Below, one piece after another: positions 48,565 to 64,000 of a stretch of 64,000 bases of DNA (its first letter is position 1; each line of letters starts with the position of its first letter). Made by a program: the position numbers and the translations under genes. The DNA is from Portunus trituberculatus (taxonomy: Eukaryota > Arthropoda > Malacostraca > Decapoda > Portunidae), in contig NC_059286.1 in assembly GCF_017591435.1 (NCBI RefSeq), positions 3,192,682 through 3,256,681 of the forward strand, given 5' to 3'. The notes beneath the pieces are model-generated. The model was not told the DNA's origin and made no database searches. It worked only from the letters and a program-made list of their open reading frames with translations.

Positions 48565-48677
48565 CTGACGAATAGCGTGGCTTCATATATATGACGTCAA
48601 ATCAGCTGGGTGAAGGAGCTGCGAAGTGGGAGCCGGGAATTGAGGCGAGCACGCGGGACGGTTTCTTGGGGACAGTG
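48287..48677. mobile_element. Inverted-repeat element with CT-rich loop
   Basis: Left arm 48287-48374 (CACTGTacccgagaaacagt to ggatttgacgt) pairs with the right arm 48590-48677 over about 85 bp with few mismatches. Between the arms lie a (CT)n tract (48496-48561) and a hAT-type terminus (aaggttgagaaacgctg, 48462-48479). No coding content. Confidence 0.75.
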
Positions 48678-48797
48678 TCGAAAGCATAATCATATACTCT
48701 CTCTCTCTCTCTCTCTCTCTACTGTCAGAGCATTCTCTTTCTCTTTGACCATTGTATCATCATCATATTTAATGATATCAATACTCTTACGTTATTA

Positions 48798-49365
<568 letters not shown>

Positions 49366-49399
49366 TTATTTACTTCATTTTTACATTAAATATATAACT

Positions 49400-49920
49400 G
49401 AGGCAATTTATATCTACACAAGCAACTGAATTGGGACCTCTCAATAACTAGACATTAGAAATTTACTAATGCAATAGACCAAGGTCCAAAATTACCTGGA
49501 AAAAAAAATGGTCTTCATTTATTGCATACTACATACTACATATAATTAAAACAGTCACGCACTGCACAACTCGGCAAATAAGACACATTTTGAACGCCTT
49601 GTAAGTCGACCTTCTATTTTGTGGGCCTTGATTTCGAGGCTGCCTTCCATAAGTGACTTTAAAAGATTCGCAATAGTCGACCGTGGCATGCCGAGGCATG
49701 AGCCACGAAGATTTAGACGGTAAATCATACATAAAAGTTAGATAATACAGTGTTTTCCAGCTTTGGTGGACTTGGGAGAAAGGTGGGAAGCTGTCTTTTG
49801 GAACAAACGTATGACTGAACAAGGTATACATAAACTGTATATCAGGTGAAACTTTGCCTGAAGACTGAATTTTACCTGATATAGCAATTACTTTACACAT
49901 GCATGTCAAAATTAATACTC
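49400..49920. other. No gene recognised
   Basis: A 126-codon minus-strand frame (49529-49909) exists but shows no domain I know, and its start is not supported. I leave it uncalled. Confidence 0.4.
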
Positions 49921-49924
49921 TCTC

Positions 49925-50032
<108 letters not shown>

Positions 50033-50212
50033 TTCACATCACTGCGGGCATTGGGAAAGTATCAATCACTGAAATTTTACTTCAATATTTTTTCTTACAG
50101 TGTAATATACGAGAAAAAGCAATCTTTTTGCCATAATTTCTCCCTGAAACGGCCTGCTGTATTTCTTTCATTATTTCGCATTAACACCGTTAATAACACA
50201 GGTCTATATGAC

Positions 50213-50616
50213 ATATTGATTGATTGATACATTTAGTGTTGAATTAAAAAGGAGGACGATGAATTAATAACAGGAGGAAGAATACACCCCTGGGCAAAGA
50301 CTTAAAATAAATACATATATTGCACACCTTATTGCCCAAGACATCCTACAGTCTGGGAGCAAACTGAGGATATTCCCTGAGTACATATATCCCTGAGGGT
50401 AGAAGAGTCTAGGAGATGGTCAATGAGGCTGTACAAGTCATGCTGACCTTGTGGCCTAAATTTAGCAATGAGAGGACATTCCATGATATGGTTTACATAG
50501 GTCAAACCATAAGTTCTTTTGTAGTTTTCCTCTAGTAATGAAAAAAAAAAAAGTGGCGATTTTCCATAGGAGAGGCCAGTGGTTTGGGAGTATGTTGCGA
50601 TCCCAAACTCCGCCAC
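50213..50616 (-). pseudogene. LINE 3' end fragment (minus strand)
   Basis: Minus strand reads TYVNHIMECPLIAKFRPQGQH, taken as a His/Cys tail (HIMEC), and DLYSLIDHLLDSSTLRDI, resembling the tail after LINE RNase H. It ends in (ATTG)n-like repeats (50213-50230 on the plus strand: attgattgattgata), a typical LINE tail. About 400 bp, 5'-truncated. Confidence 0.5.
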
Positions 50617-50706
50617 ACACCTTCATACGCTCCATCCACTGGCTTTTTTTTTTTTTTTAGTATAGCAGGACATGCGCTTGCCGCCTCCTTCAATCTAACC
50701 TTCTTG

Positions 50707-50750
<44 letters not shown>

Positions 50751-50772
50751 AATAATATGGAATAAAATAGAT

Positions 50773-51172
50773 CAGTGGTTCCTAAACTTTTCCAGGGCGA
50801 GTAACCGAGTACCACTTGGAACTTGAGGTCCCATACAATCCCCGCGTATTACCTGGTTCCAGAAATTTTCAATTTCAGCAAATATAAATTTATTTACAAA
50901 TAAACCACACACATGAACTAAACAATAAGGAAGGCGACTCAATTTAATGCGAGAAATGCATCGATCTGTTTCTTCTCCACCATGCATGTGTATGATTGAT
51001 GCCATATTTTCTTGTGTATGGCAATTATAATTTTTCTTCTGAGAAATTAATTAATCTATTTCAACTAAAAATCATATATGATCCCATAAGTGCTCATGTA
51101 CCACCTGGAAGGCCCTCGTGTACAACTATATAGTGGTAGACGTAGGCCTACCACAGGTTGGGAATTCTACTG
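50773..51172. mobile_element. hAT-like MITE, 400 bp
   Basis: Ends CAGTGGTTCCTAAACTT and, inverted, CAGTAGAATTCCCAACCTG. Flanking 8 bp AAATAGAT (50765-50772) and GAATAGAT (51173-51180) differ at one base. No transposase. Confidence 0.82.
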
Positions 51173-51449
51173 GAATAGATAGATGAAACTGGACAGTCTA
51201 GAAAGTTGATAAAAAAAAAAAAAAAAACTTAGCTAGAGCAGCGACACGCAGCTAATGTTATGTAGAGTGAACCATTGTGCCAAGGTGTACGGTACGGTAG
51301 ATCATATGTTGCCGCACGTTAACTGTTGCTTATATATTGGGAAGTTGTTATTTAGTTTGCATGTTTTCATTACACATCAAGGATAAATAAAACGAGTTAT
51401 AGAAAAATTTAGCATTTTCAATTTAAAATAAAGATGATTCTATAACCAT

Positions 51450-51521
51450 GCCTCCTTAGCTCAGAGGCAGAGCACTGGTCTTGTAAACCAGGGGTCGTGA
51501 GTTCGATTCTCACAGGGGGCA
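51450..51521 (+). tRNA. tRNA-Thr (anticodon TGT)
   Basis: A 72-base cloverleaf. The acceptor GCCTCCT pairs with AGGGGGC (one G-T), with discriminator A. D-arm with AGCTCAGAGGCAGAGC. Anticodon stem CTGGT/ACCAG with loop CTTGTAA, so TGT reads ACA. T-arm GTGAG TTCGATT CTCAC is perfect. Box A and box B are intact (TAGCTCAGAGG, GTTCGATTC). CCA is not encoded. There is no intron. No SINE tail follows, only unrelated sequence with tttt at about 51570, so it looks like a real gene. Confidence 0.92.
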
Positions 51522-52300
51522 GAATAATACATCGATTATAGATGGTGTATATCTTTGCTTTCTAAGTTTTCCCCAGCATAAACGTTTCCTACATCTCTTA
51601 GGTTTCTTTCATACACCTACTTCTGTTCTAAATCGTATTGTCCTCCAATCAAGACATTAGTAAGATCGTGTGTTATTGTTGATGTAAAGAGAATGCTGAT
51701 GAACTGGATCTTTAACCATTTGTAGCACATATGGGTACCTTATTAGAAACACTATGGCAAGAAAACGACGTAAATGCTTGTATCTTCTTATTTTATTTTC
51801 ATTGATGGGGAAAATTGGCCAGTCTCGTCTTAGCAATTAGAAGTTTCACATCGCTTGGTGCTTCATAAAATTAATTAATACCTCACACTATCACACACAC
51901 GTCTAGCATTTTCAACATGAACTTGTATGGCACATAGTATTTACAATGTAGCCTTTAAGCTAAATCAAGCAGTACAACTTTCAGTGGCTGGCACGAAGGA
52001 TGGGTCTTGGTGTCACGGGTACTTGGCAAAGATTATTATTATTATTTTTCTTTAAATATTATCACATGTAAGATTAATTGCAGCCAATGCCCGTGCAGTT
52101 CTTACCTGTATTTCATTGTGTTACAAATATTTAGTTTTTCCTTTATCAACTGCCAACGAGGTTTTAAGCGACTAAATGTTGCAGCTCATCACTACAATAT
52201 TATTTTCTAAAATAGTCACTGGTTATTCTAATATTCCTGGTGAAATGATATATTGAACAATAATTTTCATTACCCTTCAGCTCAGAATATTATTTTAACT
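51522..52300. other. No gene recognised
   Basis: AT-rich intergenic sequence between the tRNA gene and SINEs, with nothing repeated or coding that I can support. Confidence 0.6.
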
Positions 52301-52330
52301 CAACACAAAAAAAAAAAAAAAAAACCACAC

Positions 52331-52606
52331 ACCCGGTAGCTCAATGGTTGGAGCGCTGGCTTCACAAGCCAGAGGACCGGGGTTCGATTCCTCGGCCGGG
52401 TGATTTTTGGGTGTGTCTCCTTTCACGTGTAGCCCCTGTTCACCTAGCAGTAAGTACGGGATGTAAATCGAAGAGTTGTGACCTTGTTGTTCCGGTGTGT
52501 GCCTGGTCTCAGGCCTATCCAAAGATCGGAAATAATCAGCTCTGAGCTCGCTCCGTAGAGTAACGTCTGGTTGTCTCGTCAGAGACTGCAGCAGATCAAA
52601 CAGTGA
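52331..52606 (+). mobile_element. tRNA-derived SINE 1 (CAC head)
   Basis: The head at 52331-52401 folds as a tRNA: ACCCGGT/GCCGGGT acceptor and anticodon loop TTCACAA (CAC, Val-like), with good A and B boxes. The body has tgtgtctcctttcacgtgta and gcccctgttcacctagcagt, and ends gcagatcaaacagtgaa before a CA-rich patch. A poly-A run precedes it at 52306-52322. Confidence 0.82.
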
Positions 52607-52614
52607 ACACACAC

Positions 52615-52860
52615 ACCGCATAGTGTAGTGGTTAGCACGTTCGACTCACAATCGAGAGGGCTGGGTTCGAGTCCCGGAGGCGGCGAGGCAAATGGGCAAG
52701 CTTCTTTAATGTGTAGTCCCTGTTCACCTAGCAGTAAATAGGTATTGTAACTCATACTTTCTTTGTGTGGTGGAATATGGGCTCAGTCTTACCCATACAC
52801 TGAATTATATGATGAACCCTCTATGCTAATAAATAATGATAGAGCCTGACATACAATTCT
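52615..52860 (+). mobile_element. tRNA-derived SINE 2 (different CAC head)
   Basis: Head: gtagtggttagcacg, anticodon-like loop CTCACAA, and ggttcgagtccc (box B), resembling tRNA-Val. After a short linker comes tgtgtagtccctgttcacct and agcagtaaataggta, the same body block as SINE 1. The 3' limit is approximate. Confidence 0.75.
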
Positions 52861-53132
52861 CCAAACCATGAGTAAAATTCACTCTCTCACACACACACAC
52901 AACCTACTAATGGCATTTAAGTAATTTTATCTTTTTTTCCAACAAATTAATGAAATTCTTTTTATCCTTAAATTGTCAACATCATACATACTATGCCAAT
53001 GAGTTTGGAAAAAAAAAAAAAAAAAAAAAAAAAAATTGCAATTAACCTTAACACATCTAGTCAGCACAAAATTTTATCACAGTAGTGTATCTTAGAAATT
53101 AGACAGGAAAAAATTAAATTCATATAACAGCC

Positions 53133-54143
53133 TCATGCCAGCCAGTTACAGCGGCGCTCACCCTCAGGCACAGTGGACCAGTTAGGAGATGCCTCATTCT
53201 CATTCAGCCAATCGAAGTCATCTAACTTGTCCCAGTGGTTGATGTTGGTGTTAAGGCCACTGGTGAGGTAGTGCTGGTCAAGGTCTGGGTAGGCCAGATT
53301 ATAGGGGGCCACCCGCACCCTCTGACAACCTTCAATAATTGCAGCACTAGTCACGTGGATGTAAAGATCTGAGTCAAGTGTGTTGTGGACCCGCATCTGC
53401 TGACCAGCCAACACAAAGGTGCAGTGGTGGCAGTCCTTGATGAATGCTGAGCGGGCTGCTGGACCCACCAACACAGTGCAGCGGTCCAGGCTGGCTGCCT
53501 GTATTGCACTAGGGCTGCCCAGAGCAATTATAGTACAATCAACAAGGTTATGCAGGTTCAACTGGCGGCCGATCAACTCCTCAGGATCAACTGTCAGCGT
53601 ACGGCCAGTTTCATTCCTGAAGCCGAAGAACTGCTGATCAGCCAGTTCATCAAGGGCAGTCTTTTTTGGTTCTGCAGTGGAATCCTGGTTCACAGGCTTC
53701 TTGGTAGGAATAGCACCTTTTGCAGCCATTTTTTTGCGGCCAAACCCAAATTTCTTTGTGGGCTGGAGGTTGGCAACAGCTGCTTGGACATGTGCTGAGG
53801 CTTCATCCACCTCCTCCTGTGCCTTTTTCTGCTGGAAGGAGGCCAAGTGCCGTGAAGAGTCATTTAGCATGTCCTGGAGCTCCTGCACACCCTTCACCAA
53901 GCCATCTAAATACTGTGTCAGCTCATCTGCTGCAACGCTCTCTGCTGCTTCCACTTCTGCCTTCAGTTCAGTGCGCATCCCTTGGAAGGCCTTCAGGAAG
54001 TGGTCTGCTATAGCACTAGTACTCAGCCCAGTCTGCTCCTCCCTTTCCAACTGCCGCTGTCGTAACCGCTCTTCACGTTCTTCCTGCCGTCGCTGCATGC
54101 GCTCCAGAACCCCAGTGTGGATGGAATTGGTAGGGGCATCCAT
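53133..54143 (-). CDS. TBCC: Tubulin-specific chaperone C (tubulin cofactor C)
   Basis: The protein acts with cofactors D and E in the cytosol to release folded alpha/beta-tubulin, serving as a GTPase activator for beta-tubulin. I chose the ATG at 54143 (gccATGG, strong context). The open frame extends 9 codons upstream but only from a TTG. It is 336 residues, close to the vertebrate protein. Residues 12-36 form a charged helix (MQRRQEEREERLRQRQ), as in the N-terminal domain. A basic linker follows near 135-160. The C-terminal beta-helix (C-CAP/TBCC) domain is at about 180-330, including GQQMRVH with the presumed arginine finger R251, and the VAPYN and WLNENEASPNW signatures. The CDS is intronless. 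The next gene upstream starts far away in the same orientation. Confidence 0.95.
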   Translation of the reverse strand: MDAPTNSIHTGVLERMQRRQEEREERLRQRQLEREEQTGLSTSAIADHFLKAFQGMRTELKAEVEAAESVAADELTQYLDGLVKGVQELQDMLNDSSRHLASFQQKKAQEEVDEASAHVQAAVANLQPTKKFGFGRKKMAAKGAIPTKKPVNQDSTAEPKKTALDELADQQFFGFRNETGRTLTVDPEELIGRQLNLHNLVDCTIIALGSPSAIQAASLDRCTVLVGPAARSAFIKDCHHCTFVLAGQQMRVHNTLDSDLYIHVTSAAIIEGCQRVRVAPYNLAYPDLDQHYLTSGLNTNINHWDKLDDFDWLNENEASPNWSTVPEGERRCNWLA

Positions 54144-54629
54144 GGCAGAGGCTTCAATACCCCAATTCAACTGAATTTCTTTCTTAAGATGGGTGTGTCT
54201 TGTTCACCCTCCAACCAGTGAGCAAAATTTCTGATTTTGATGGAATTTTTGACATATGATTTTCAATATTCTTTTGCACTTTTTGAATCTCACAAAGCTG
54301 ACCCTACTGGCTTGAATATTACTTTCCCTCAATCTTGAAAATTCTTTTATCAGCTTCTAACAGCTTTTCTTGTCCATTAACCAAAGCAATCTACAATAAC
54401 AATAACTTCCAAGAAAGCAGAATTGGTTTAACTCTCAACAGGACATTACTTATGCACTATATTTACAAAGCACCTTCCTGAGAGCTAGTAACATTTAAGT
54501 CTACTACAATTCTGACTTATGTACATAAATATACATCTTAGTTTTAATATTCTATTGTTGTTTTACTGCCTCACACAATCAATATGGGACAAGTTAAGAT
54601 AAGGTCTGGGGTATATAAATATTATAATC

Positions 54630-58737
<4,108 letters not shown>

Positions 58738-59737
58738 GGTTGCCTCTAGATCTCTACCTCCCCTCTTACTCTCACACCTGCCTAGGATACCCATACATTA
58801 GAAGTTTTATCATAATTCCTTACTTAGTACCAAGTAAATCTCTTAAAACATGGAAAAATTATTTGTTTATAAGTCCAACATCAGTTTACTCTGCACGAAT
58901 GCATTAATTAGCAACAGCTCAGTGTTGTATGTATTAAGACTAATGAGTTCTCCCATATGTGATTAAGTCAATGGTTATGTTTATGGTTAAAAAGCAATAA
59001 TGACAAATTACTGCTAAAGACAATATCAATTGAAGCAAATGTAGCAAATTATATGTGGGATTAAAATTTTCATACAAATGCATCTAATTCCTGGTTAAGA
59101 TATGCAAGCTGAAGTGTCCCTAAGCTTTCAGATTTAGTAATGATCCCTAACCATGAGGAAAACATCACAAGGACCTACTGAATTCAGGAGAAAAGTGAAA
59201 GATTGGAAACAGTTAATTTAGTAAAGTCAAGAGTGGTGTTCAAGAAAGTGGACATAATATTTTCCCTTATAAATTTTAGCTAACAGATCAACATTTTCTA
59301 TCTTCCCAGTGGTATTGGTGGCTCTCTCTACAGGTTCAGATTATAAGTTCAATTACAGAATCATTATTGTTTTGTCATTTTTCTTTTACTGAAATACTCC
59401 TTAATTTTGGTGCTTAATTTAATTTTCTTACTAGTTATCTTATATTGTTATTGGATATTTCAACTTCTGAACTGAATAAGAAGATAAAGTGTGAGCAACA
59501 AATGAAAACACAAGTAATGAATACATACACAAGCAAAAGCCAAGGCATGAAAAAGAAAATAATAAAAGTTAAGAATAAAATAAGAATGCTTGTGTGGGAG
59601 TGTGGGGCAACAAAAGTGATAGTTAATTAAACTAGTGTTCTAGAACTTTACCTTACCTGCTGACAAGTACAATGTCAGGACAAAGTGAAAAATGCACTGG
59701 GAGCTGAGAAGTGACAGAGGACAGGTTGGTATGTGCT

Positions 59738-60942
59738 TCACTGCTTTGTTTCCTTTGTGCTTCCAGACTGAGATCCAAACTGTTGTGCCCACACTGCTTC
59801 GTCAAACTTTCTGGTCCTGTCCTGACTGTTCATGAATTCTCCAACACTATAGAAAGCTGGAGAAAAGAGAGGAAAATGGTACAACAGAAAACTTGAAAAT
59901 GGGTTTACAATTTGCTTAATACCTTTCAAAATGATACAGCAATAGATTACATTCATAAATTTAAAGATCTCCATGATAATACATGACACTCAAGGTTGAA
60001 CAAACTCTGGATTTTATTAAAGGAGGTAAATGAACAAGGAAGAAATGGACAAGAATATGTTTAAGATGAAAAGCAAGGAAAGGAAAGAGTAGAGGAAGAG
60101 AAGAGAAGAAAGGTGTTAAGAGAAAAAGGCAGAAAAGGGAAAGGATATAAAAAAAAAAAAAAAAGGAGGGGCATAAAGGAGTTTAAGGATATGGATGGAA
60201 AACAAAATTGGGTAGAGAAGGAAAATGAAGACAGGAAATATATTAAAATTGATTCCATGCTCAAGTGGAAAGTCTTATGCTTTCCTGTATCATTTGGTAA
60301 CTTGTGTGATTTACTGTGTATCAATAAGTAATTGCATTATATGTAGCTACTTATTACATTTATATACCTTACACTATATTTTGTTATTCATATTATGTAT
60401 TTCCCCACATCATAATGAATATTTTTAATGTATTACTATAAACAATTATAATTTTATAATCAAATCACATCACTACAATTTGGTGAAGTAAACCCAGAGA
60501 GAAAAAAATCATGAATGTCCTGCCCAGAGCTCAATCCCAACCACTCCCTCTCATTGCTACTTTCTATGCCATCTCAATGTTTTAAAACATGAAGTATCAC
60601 AGCAGTACTCACCTTCAAGGCCTACACTGTAGTTATTTCTCATATAATACCGGAAATCTGGAATTCAAACAGAACACACATAAACACGCATCTTCCTTGA
60701 TTTAGAAAAGATGACCTACAAAACACTTTTCCTGCAATAATATACATTTCATCTGAAAGAATTTGAAAGTTAAAAAAAGCATATGTAATAACAATGATAT
60801 GAAAAATATGCTTACCTCGATCAGTATTCATGCGATGATAAACATAATAGAGGCCAGCGAACACTCCAACCTCCAGCACAAACAAAACACCAGCTGTCTT
60901 CTTCACCAAGCTGAATGTCTGTGATCGAGGATATTTTTTCAT
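59738..60942 (-). CDS. CEBPZOS: CEBPZOS orthologue, small mitochondrial membrane protein (three coding exons)
   Basis: Exons 60942-60816, 60657-60613 and 59856-59738, with donors CGAG/gtaag and GAAG/gtgag and acceptors ttccag and ctccag. Phases agree and give 96 residues. An N-terminal basic stretch (MKKYPRSQTFSLVKK) precedes a membrane span (TAGVLFVLEVGVFAGLYYVY), then HRMNTDRDFRYYMRNNYS and VGLEAFYSVGEF, ending in KETKQ. The order GVLxxxEVGVF, xFxxMxTxxDFR and YxxxLExFY matches animal CEBPZOS (about 80 residues, reported mitochondrial; molecular role poorly known). Start: the in-frame ATG at 60942 lies just inside an exon with acceptor attgatag, so a 5' non-coding exon lies upstream. It is the neighbour of the UQCC3-like gene, same strand, 1.0 kb apart. 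Confidence 0.8.
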
Positions 60943-60957
60943 CTCAACATCTATCAA

Positions 60958-61585
60958 TGAGAATGGGAGGGAGCAATGTTAAGGGTTGCTGTTTGTATAA
61001 CTCATGGTATGCAATACTGCAGAGAAACTCTATCAGTCTTTTCTAATATAAATAATAATAACATGAATAACAAGTTGGTGTTCTATTTGCTATTTCACCA
61101 ATCAAGAATGCTGTTCTCTTTAAAAGTAAAAAAATTCTTAGCTTATCACATCAAAGGTTATAAAACTGTCTGGTTAGTATCTTCCAAAATTACTTCAAGC
61201 ACTGGCTGTGTGTGCAACTAGGGACACTATGTCATAGACACTTGACTTCCTTTTCTTATATCAAACCAGATATAATCAATCGTACAAGCAAAATATTGTA
61301 TTTAAGGAGCTTCTTAAAATATGGAGACTCCACTACTATTCCCTTAAAATCCACAGCAGGATTATCAACCTACTCAAAAGTAACTCCACTATCCAACATA
61401 TCCTTATCTCTTCTTCCAAAATTCTCAATCACACCTTTCAAGATTAATCTAACCAGTCAGATCTTTTGACAGTCTACCACACTGGATATCAAGAAGTCAA
61501 ATGTTTAGCAGTAACATTACATTACAAGTGCACAAGATGTAAGTGTGTTACTAAGGAGCATTACAGCCTACCTTGCCATTACTAG

Positions 61586-61675
<90 letters not shown>

Positions 61676-62880
61676 GTGGTGCATTTTCCTTCTCCCAGTC
61701 ATGAGGTTAAAAGTTTTGTTGGATGTAGTTATTAAACTGCCCTTCACTATCAATTGGCAAAGATTGGAATAAGCAAAGTAAGTATGACTTCAGACAAGGT
61801 CAAGGAGAACTTAAGGTTTACATTAGTCTTTGATAGCAGGAATTTGTTTTCTGCATCAAACATTTTACTTTAATGCTAATACCTACAACTTCCTGAATCT
61901 GCTGAGAAAAAGATAAAGAAAATGAAAAGTTGCATGATATATTCCTAACATTATGTAACGGCAATATCAAGACAAAAGAATAAGATGCCCATAACTATAA
62001 GAACAGCAGAACTACATGATTCTTTTCAATATTTACTAACCTTTTCTCTTGTTTTATATTGCTCAAAATTTTTCCAGAGGTTGATATATATATTGTATGA
62101 CCCTGTGACCTTAATTCTATATAACATAAATATTAGCCTTAGGAGATGAGGCTAAGGTTATCTCCACATTGAGACCAGACTGGGACTCACAACTCAAGGA
62201 GGCAGAGAGTGAGGGGCGACATTATCTATGCTTGCAACGACCAACACGGCCAAGAGGGCACTGACACCCCTCTGGTCATCAATCTCATCCTAAGAAGCCT
62301 CTCTCTATAAACAGGACATTTCAACTTCAAGAAACAAAGTACCACACCACAGAGAGGAGTACATTGCGGCCAGTCCATATAAAAATAAAATAAGACAAAC
62401 TAAAGACGACGCAGGCAAGAAGGACCATTGTAAGTTTTGTAGCTCTCTAACGTCTTACCATCACTGGGGTCAAGAGTGCCAATATCCGGCTATGGACACA
62501 CCCAACGCAAGCCTAACATTGAGCAATGATTTACATTTGCTTCCACACTAACAAACACTACAACTGACTCACCAGGCGGGCCACCCACGACAACACAAGG
62601 CGACAAATCCACAGAACACCCTAGAACATACACATTACACACGAGGGGCAGACTCACCTGTCCTCACCTGACCGTCGCTGGTCGTTACTTAACACAGCAC
62701 TTCACTTAACAAGGCTCCATCCAAACACTAATAACCTAAACCCCTTATTACTCAAACATCATCGTAAAGCATTCCCAAAGCGTAGAAATACAAGTAAATC
62801 GCCAAAACTTCTTATCCACAGTCCTAGTATGAAGATTTAAACATACTACATCATAAACTATAATTTTCACCTTCTATATC
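60958..62880. other. Probable first intron/upstream region, no coding feature recognised
   Basis: It contains a (TA)n tract at 61591-61670 and otherwise unique AT-rich sequence. Minus-strand donor-like sites at about 62656 (gacag then gtgagt) and 62954 (ttcttag then gtaagg) could end 5' non-coding exons of the CEBPZOS gene. Not proven. Confidence 0.4.
61591..61670. repeat. (TA)n microsatellite
   Basis: About 80 bp of pure TA inside the presumed first intron. No transposon end is visible next to it. Confidence 0.98.
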
Positions 62881-62888
62881 ATCAGTTC

Positions 62889-62933
62889 CAGCTCAAGGGT
62901 GCCACTGTTGATCCAGAAGCAGCTGTGAAGGTA
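62889..62933 (+). other. Possible 45-bp internal exon (PARP2-like peptide), tentative
   Basis: Acceptor ctatatcatcag and donor gtaagtatt bracket 45 bp that read FQLKGATVDPEAAVK in one frame. It resembles the KGxxxVDP segment before the WGR domain of PARP2/PARP1. No neighbouring exon is recognised, so it may be chance. Confidence 0.22.
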
Positions 62934-62994
62934 AGTATTGAAGCACCTTACCTAAGAAATGCAAGCAGGCCAGGGCAATGTTTCCCTGGTGACC

Positions 62995-63065
62995 ATCAGT
63001 GGGTGAAGATCTGCCGCGGATTACGTCATGCCCGAAGGTGACGTCACGATTGTACTCTTTTCTAC
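62995..63065. promoter_or_regulatory. CRE-like sites, candidate promoter
   Basis: A palindromic TGACGTCA (about 63039-63046) lies 20 bp from attACGTCAtgcc (63019-63031) in a locally GC-richer stretch. It sits just upstream, on the minus strand, of a donor-like site at 62954, fitting a promoter for the CEBPZOS gene and perhaps a divergent plus-strand gene. CREB/ATF binding is inference. Confidence 0.4.
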
Positions 63066-63276
63066 GGTACTATGTAAGGATTCATCTGGAAATGATTGCG
63101 ATGAGAGAATAGAACGTTCTAATTAATAATACGGATCAAACACGCACACATCACAGAAAAATGAACAACTATAACTACGAGACTCTAGCTGAAGTGATGC
63201 GGGTTTTTAAAATGACATAACACCATTTCTATACATTCCAAAGGCTCTAGCTGGTGAATCGGTTTATCAAAATATG

Positions 63277-63500
63277 TTTAATTTACTGTGATGTTATTCG
63301 AGAGTGTTTATTTACTATGATTTTATTTTGGGGTGTTTGATTGACTGTGATGTTATTTAAGGGTGTTTATTTTACTGTTTTTATTTTGGGTTGTTTGATT
63401 TACTGCAATGTTATTTAAGGGTGTTTATTTTACTGTGATGTTATTTAGGGGGGTTTATTTTCTGTAATTATCTAAGGGTGCATATTTTTCTGTAATGTGT
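63277..63500. repeat. Minisatellite of about 30-bp units
   Basis: Six to seven imperfect copies of tttattttactgtgatgtt plus atttaaggg-type sequence, degenerating to the right. Confidence 0.8.
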
Positions 63501-64000
63501 GTGTGTTGGATCTCTATTCTCTCATAGCGACATTTACTTTTCAGATAGGCTACCACGGAGCTGATAGATCGAGTTCTTATAGTTGTTTTTTGCTCGCTTA
63601 TAATGTAGAATATTTATTAGTCTATCACTGGAATCATGCCCAGTCAACGTTCCCTATGATTTCTATTAGAGCATGTTGAAATTAGAGAAGTTGAGACACC
63701 AATATAAGACAGTTAATAATGTCGATATGTTTCATCTTGTTACATTGCCTAAGAATATTAAAGAAGAATGAAAAAAAAAAAGGAAAAGAAAGGCCTAGTT
63801 TATGTGCTAACCCTATAAAACTCAATGATATTCACTTCTATTGGCTGTAAACGTAATACTTACGCTGGCTTTTCTCCAGTTTCCTTGGCGACGATAACCC
63901 GGCAGTTGCGTCACGCCAATAATCAATCACCGGTATATTTAGGTACGTACGGTTTGAGCTTTCTCCAGCGCACGGAAGAATACCTGCGAGTCCGGGAAAG
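63501..64000. other. No gene recognised; GC-richer right edge
   Basis: Nothing coding is supported. 63885-63925 contains gttgcgtcacgccaat, combining a CRE/AP-1-like core with CCAAT, so another promoter may begin at the right edge. Confidence 0.35.

Noticed and set aside
49529..49909. 126-codon minus-strand reading
   Set aside because: No recognisable domain, no supported start, and it lies between microsatellites; evidence is too weak to call a gene.
52331..52401. Functional tRNA-Val(CAC) gene
   Set aside because: It folds as a tRNA, but SINE body sequence follows directly and there is no terminator run after the 3' end, so I call it a SINE head.
53419..54174. Plus-strand readings opposite the TBCC gene
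   Set aside because: They are shadows. The minus strand carries an unmistakable TBCC protein.
62130..62340. GC-richer stretch as a coding exon
   Set aside because: No open frame of useful length and no consistent splice pair on either strand.

Overview
This window is non-coding-rich eukaryotic DNA, most likely from a decapod crustacean (crab, shrimp or crayfish relative). The evidence is very long (TA)n, (GA/CT)n and (ATT)n arrays, tRNA-headed SINEs, spliced nuclear genes, and a transposon mix of CR1-like and I/Jockey-like LINEs, Gmr1-like Gypsy, DIRS, Tigger/pogo, piggyBac, mariner, Harbinger and hAT. The assignment to Decapoda is inference from repeat types, not a database result.

Only about 51-61 kb holds recognisable host genes. 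They are a tRNA-Thr(TGT) gene at 51.45 kb and three protein genes on the minus strand: an intronless tubulin cofactor C (TBCC), a two-exon small membrane protein resembling the complex III assembly factor UQCC3, and a CEBPZOS orthologue with three coding exons. The last two are small single-membrane-span proteins of probable mitochondrial location, arranged head to tail. Possible promoter motifs (CRE-like) lie near 63.0 kb.

The rest is nested transposons. Positions 1-15.7 kb: a Gypsy element with near-identical LTRs sits in the RNase H region of an I/Jockey-type LINE. That LINE sits in the 5' LTR of a Gmr1-like Gypsy element. The integrase of the Gmr1 element is split by a TA-flanked DDE transposon with about 78 residues between the last two catalytic positions, which itself holds a Tigger-like element bounded by (TA)n. 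A DIRS-type tyrosine recombinase fragment borders this on the right. Positions 16.6-22.7 kb: a SINE split by a Tigger-like element that holds a long fold-back element, then an old LINE split by a piggyBac-like remnant, then a Harbinger fragment. Positions 24.8-26.0 kb: a 1.2-kb mariner-like element. Positions 28-42.7 kb: several TA-flanked Tigger-like elements joined by (TA)n tracts, two TTAA-flanked piggyBac elements, and CR1-like LINE copies. Positions 42.8-46.7 kb: a nearly full-length decayed LINE with a PHD-finger ORF1. Positions 47-53 kb: hAT MITEs, an (ATT)n compound minisatellite and tRNA-derived SINEs.

I see no operon, CRISPR array, phage or defence system, and no convincing new biological system. 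The points of interest are the nested chronology, unusual transposases, captured or shared defective repeat copies, and hairpin or fold-back structures.
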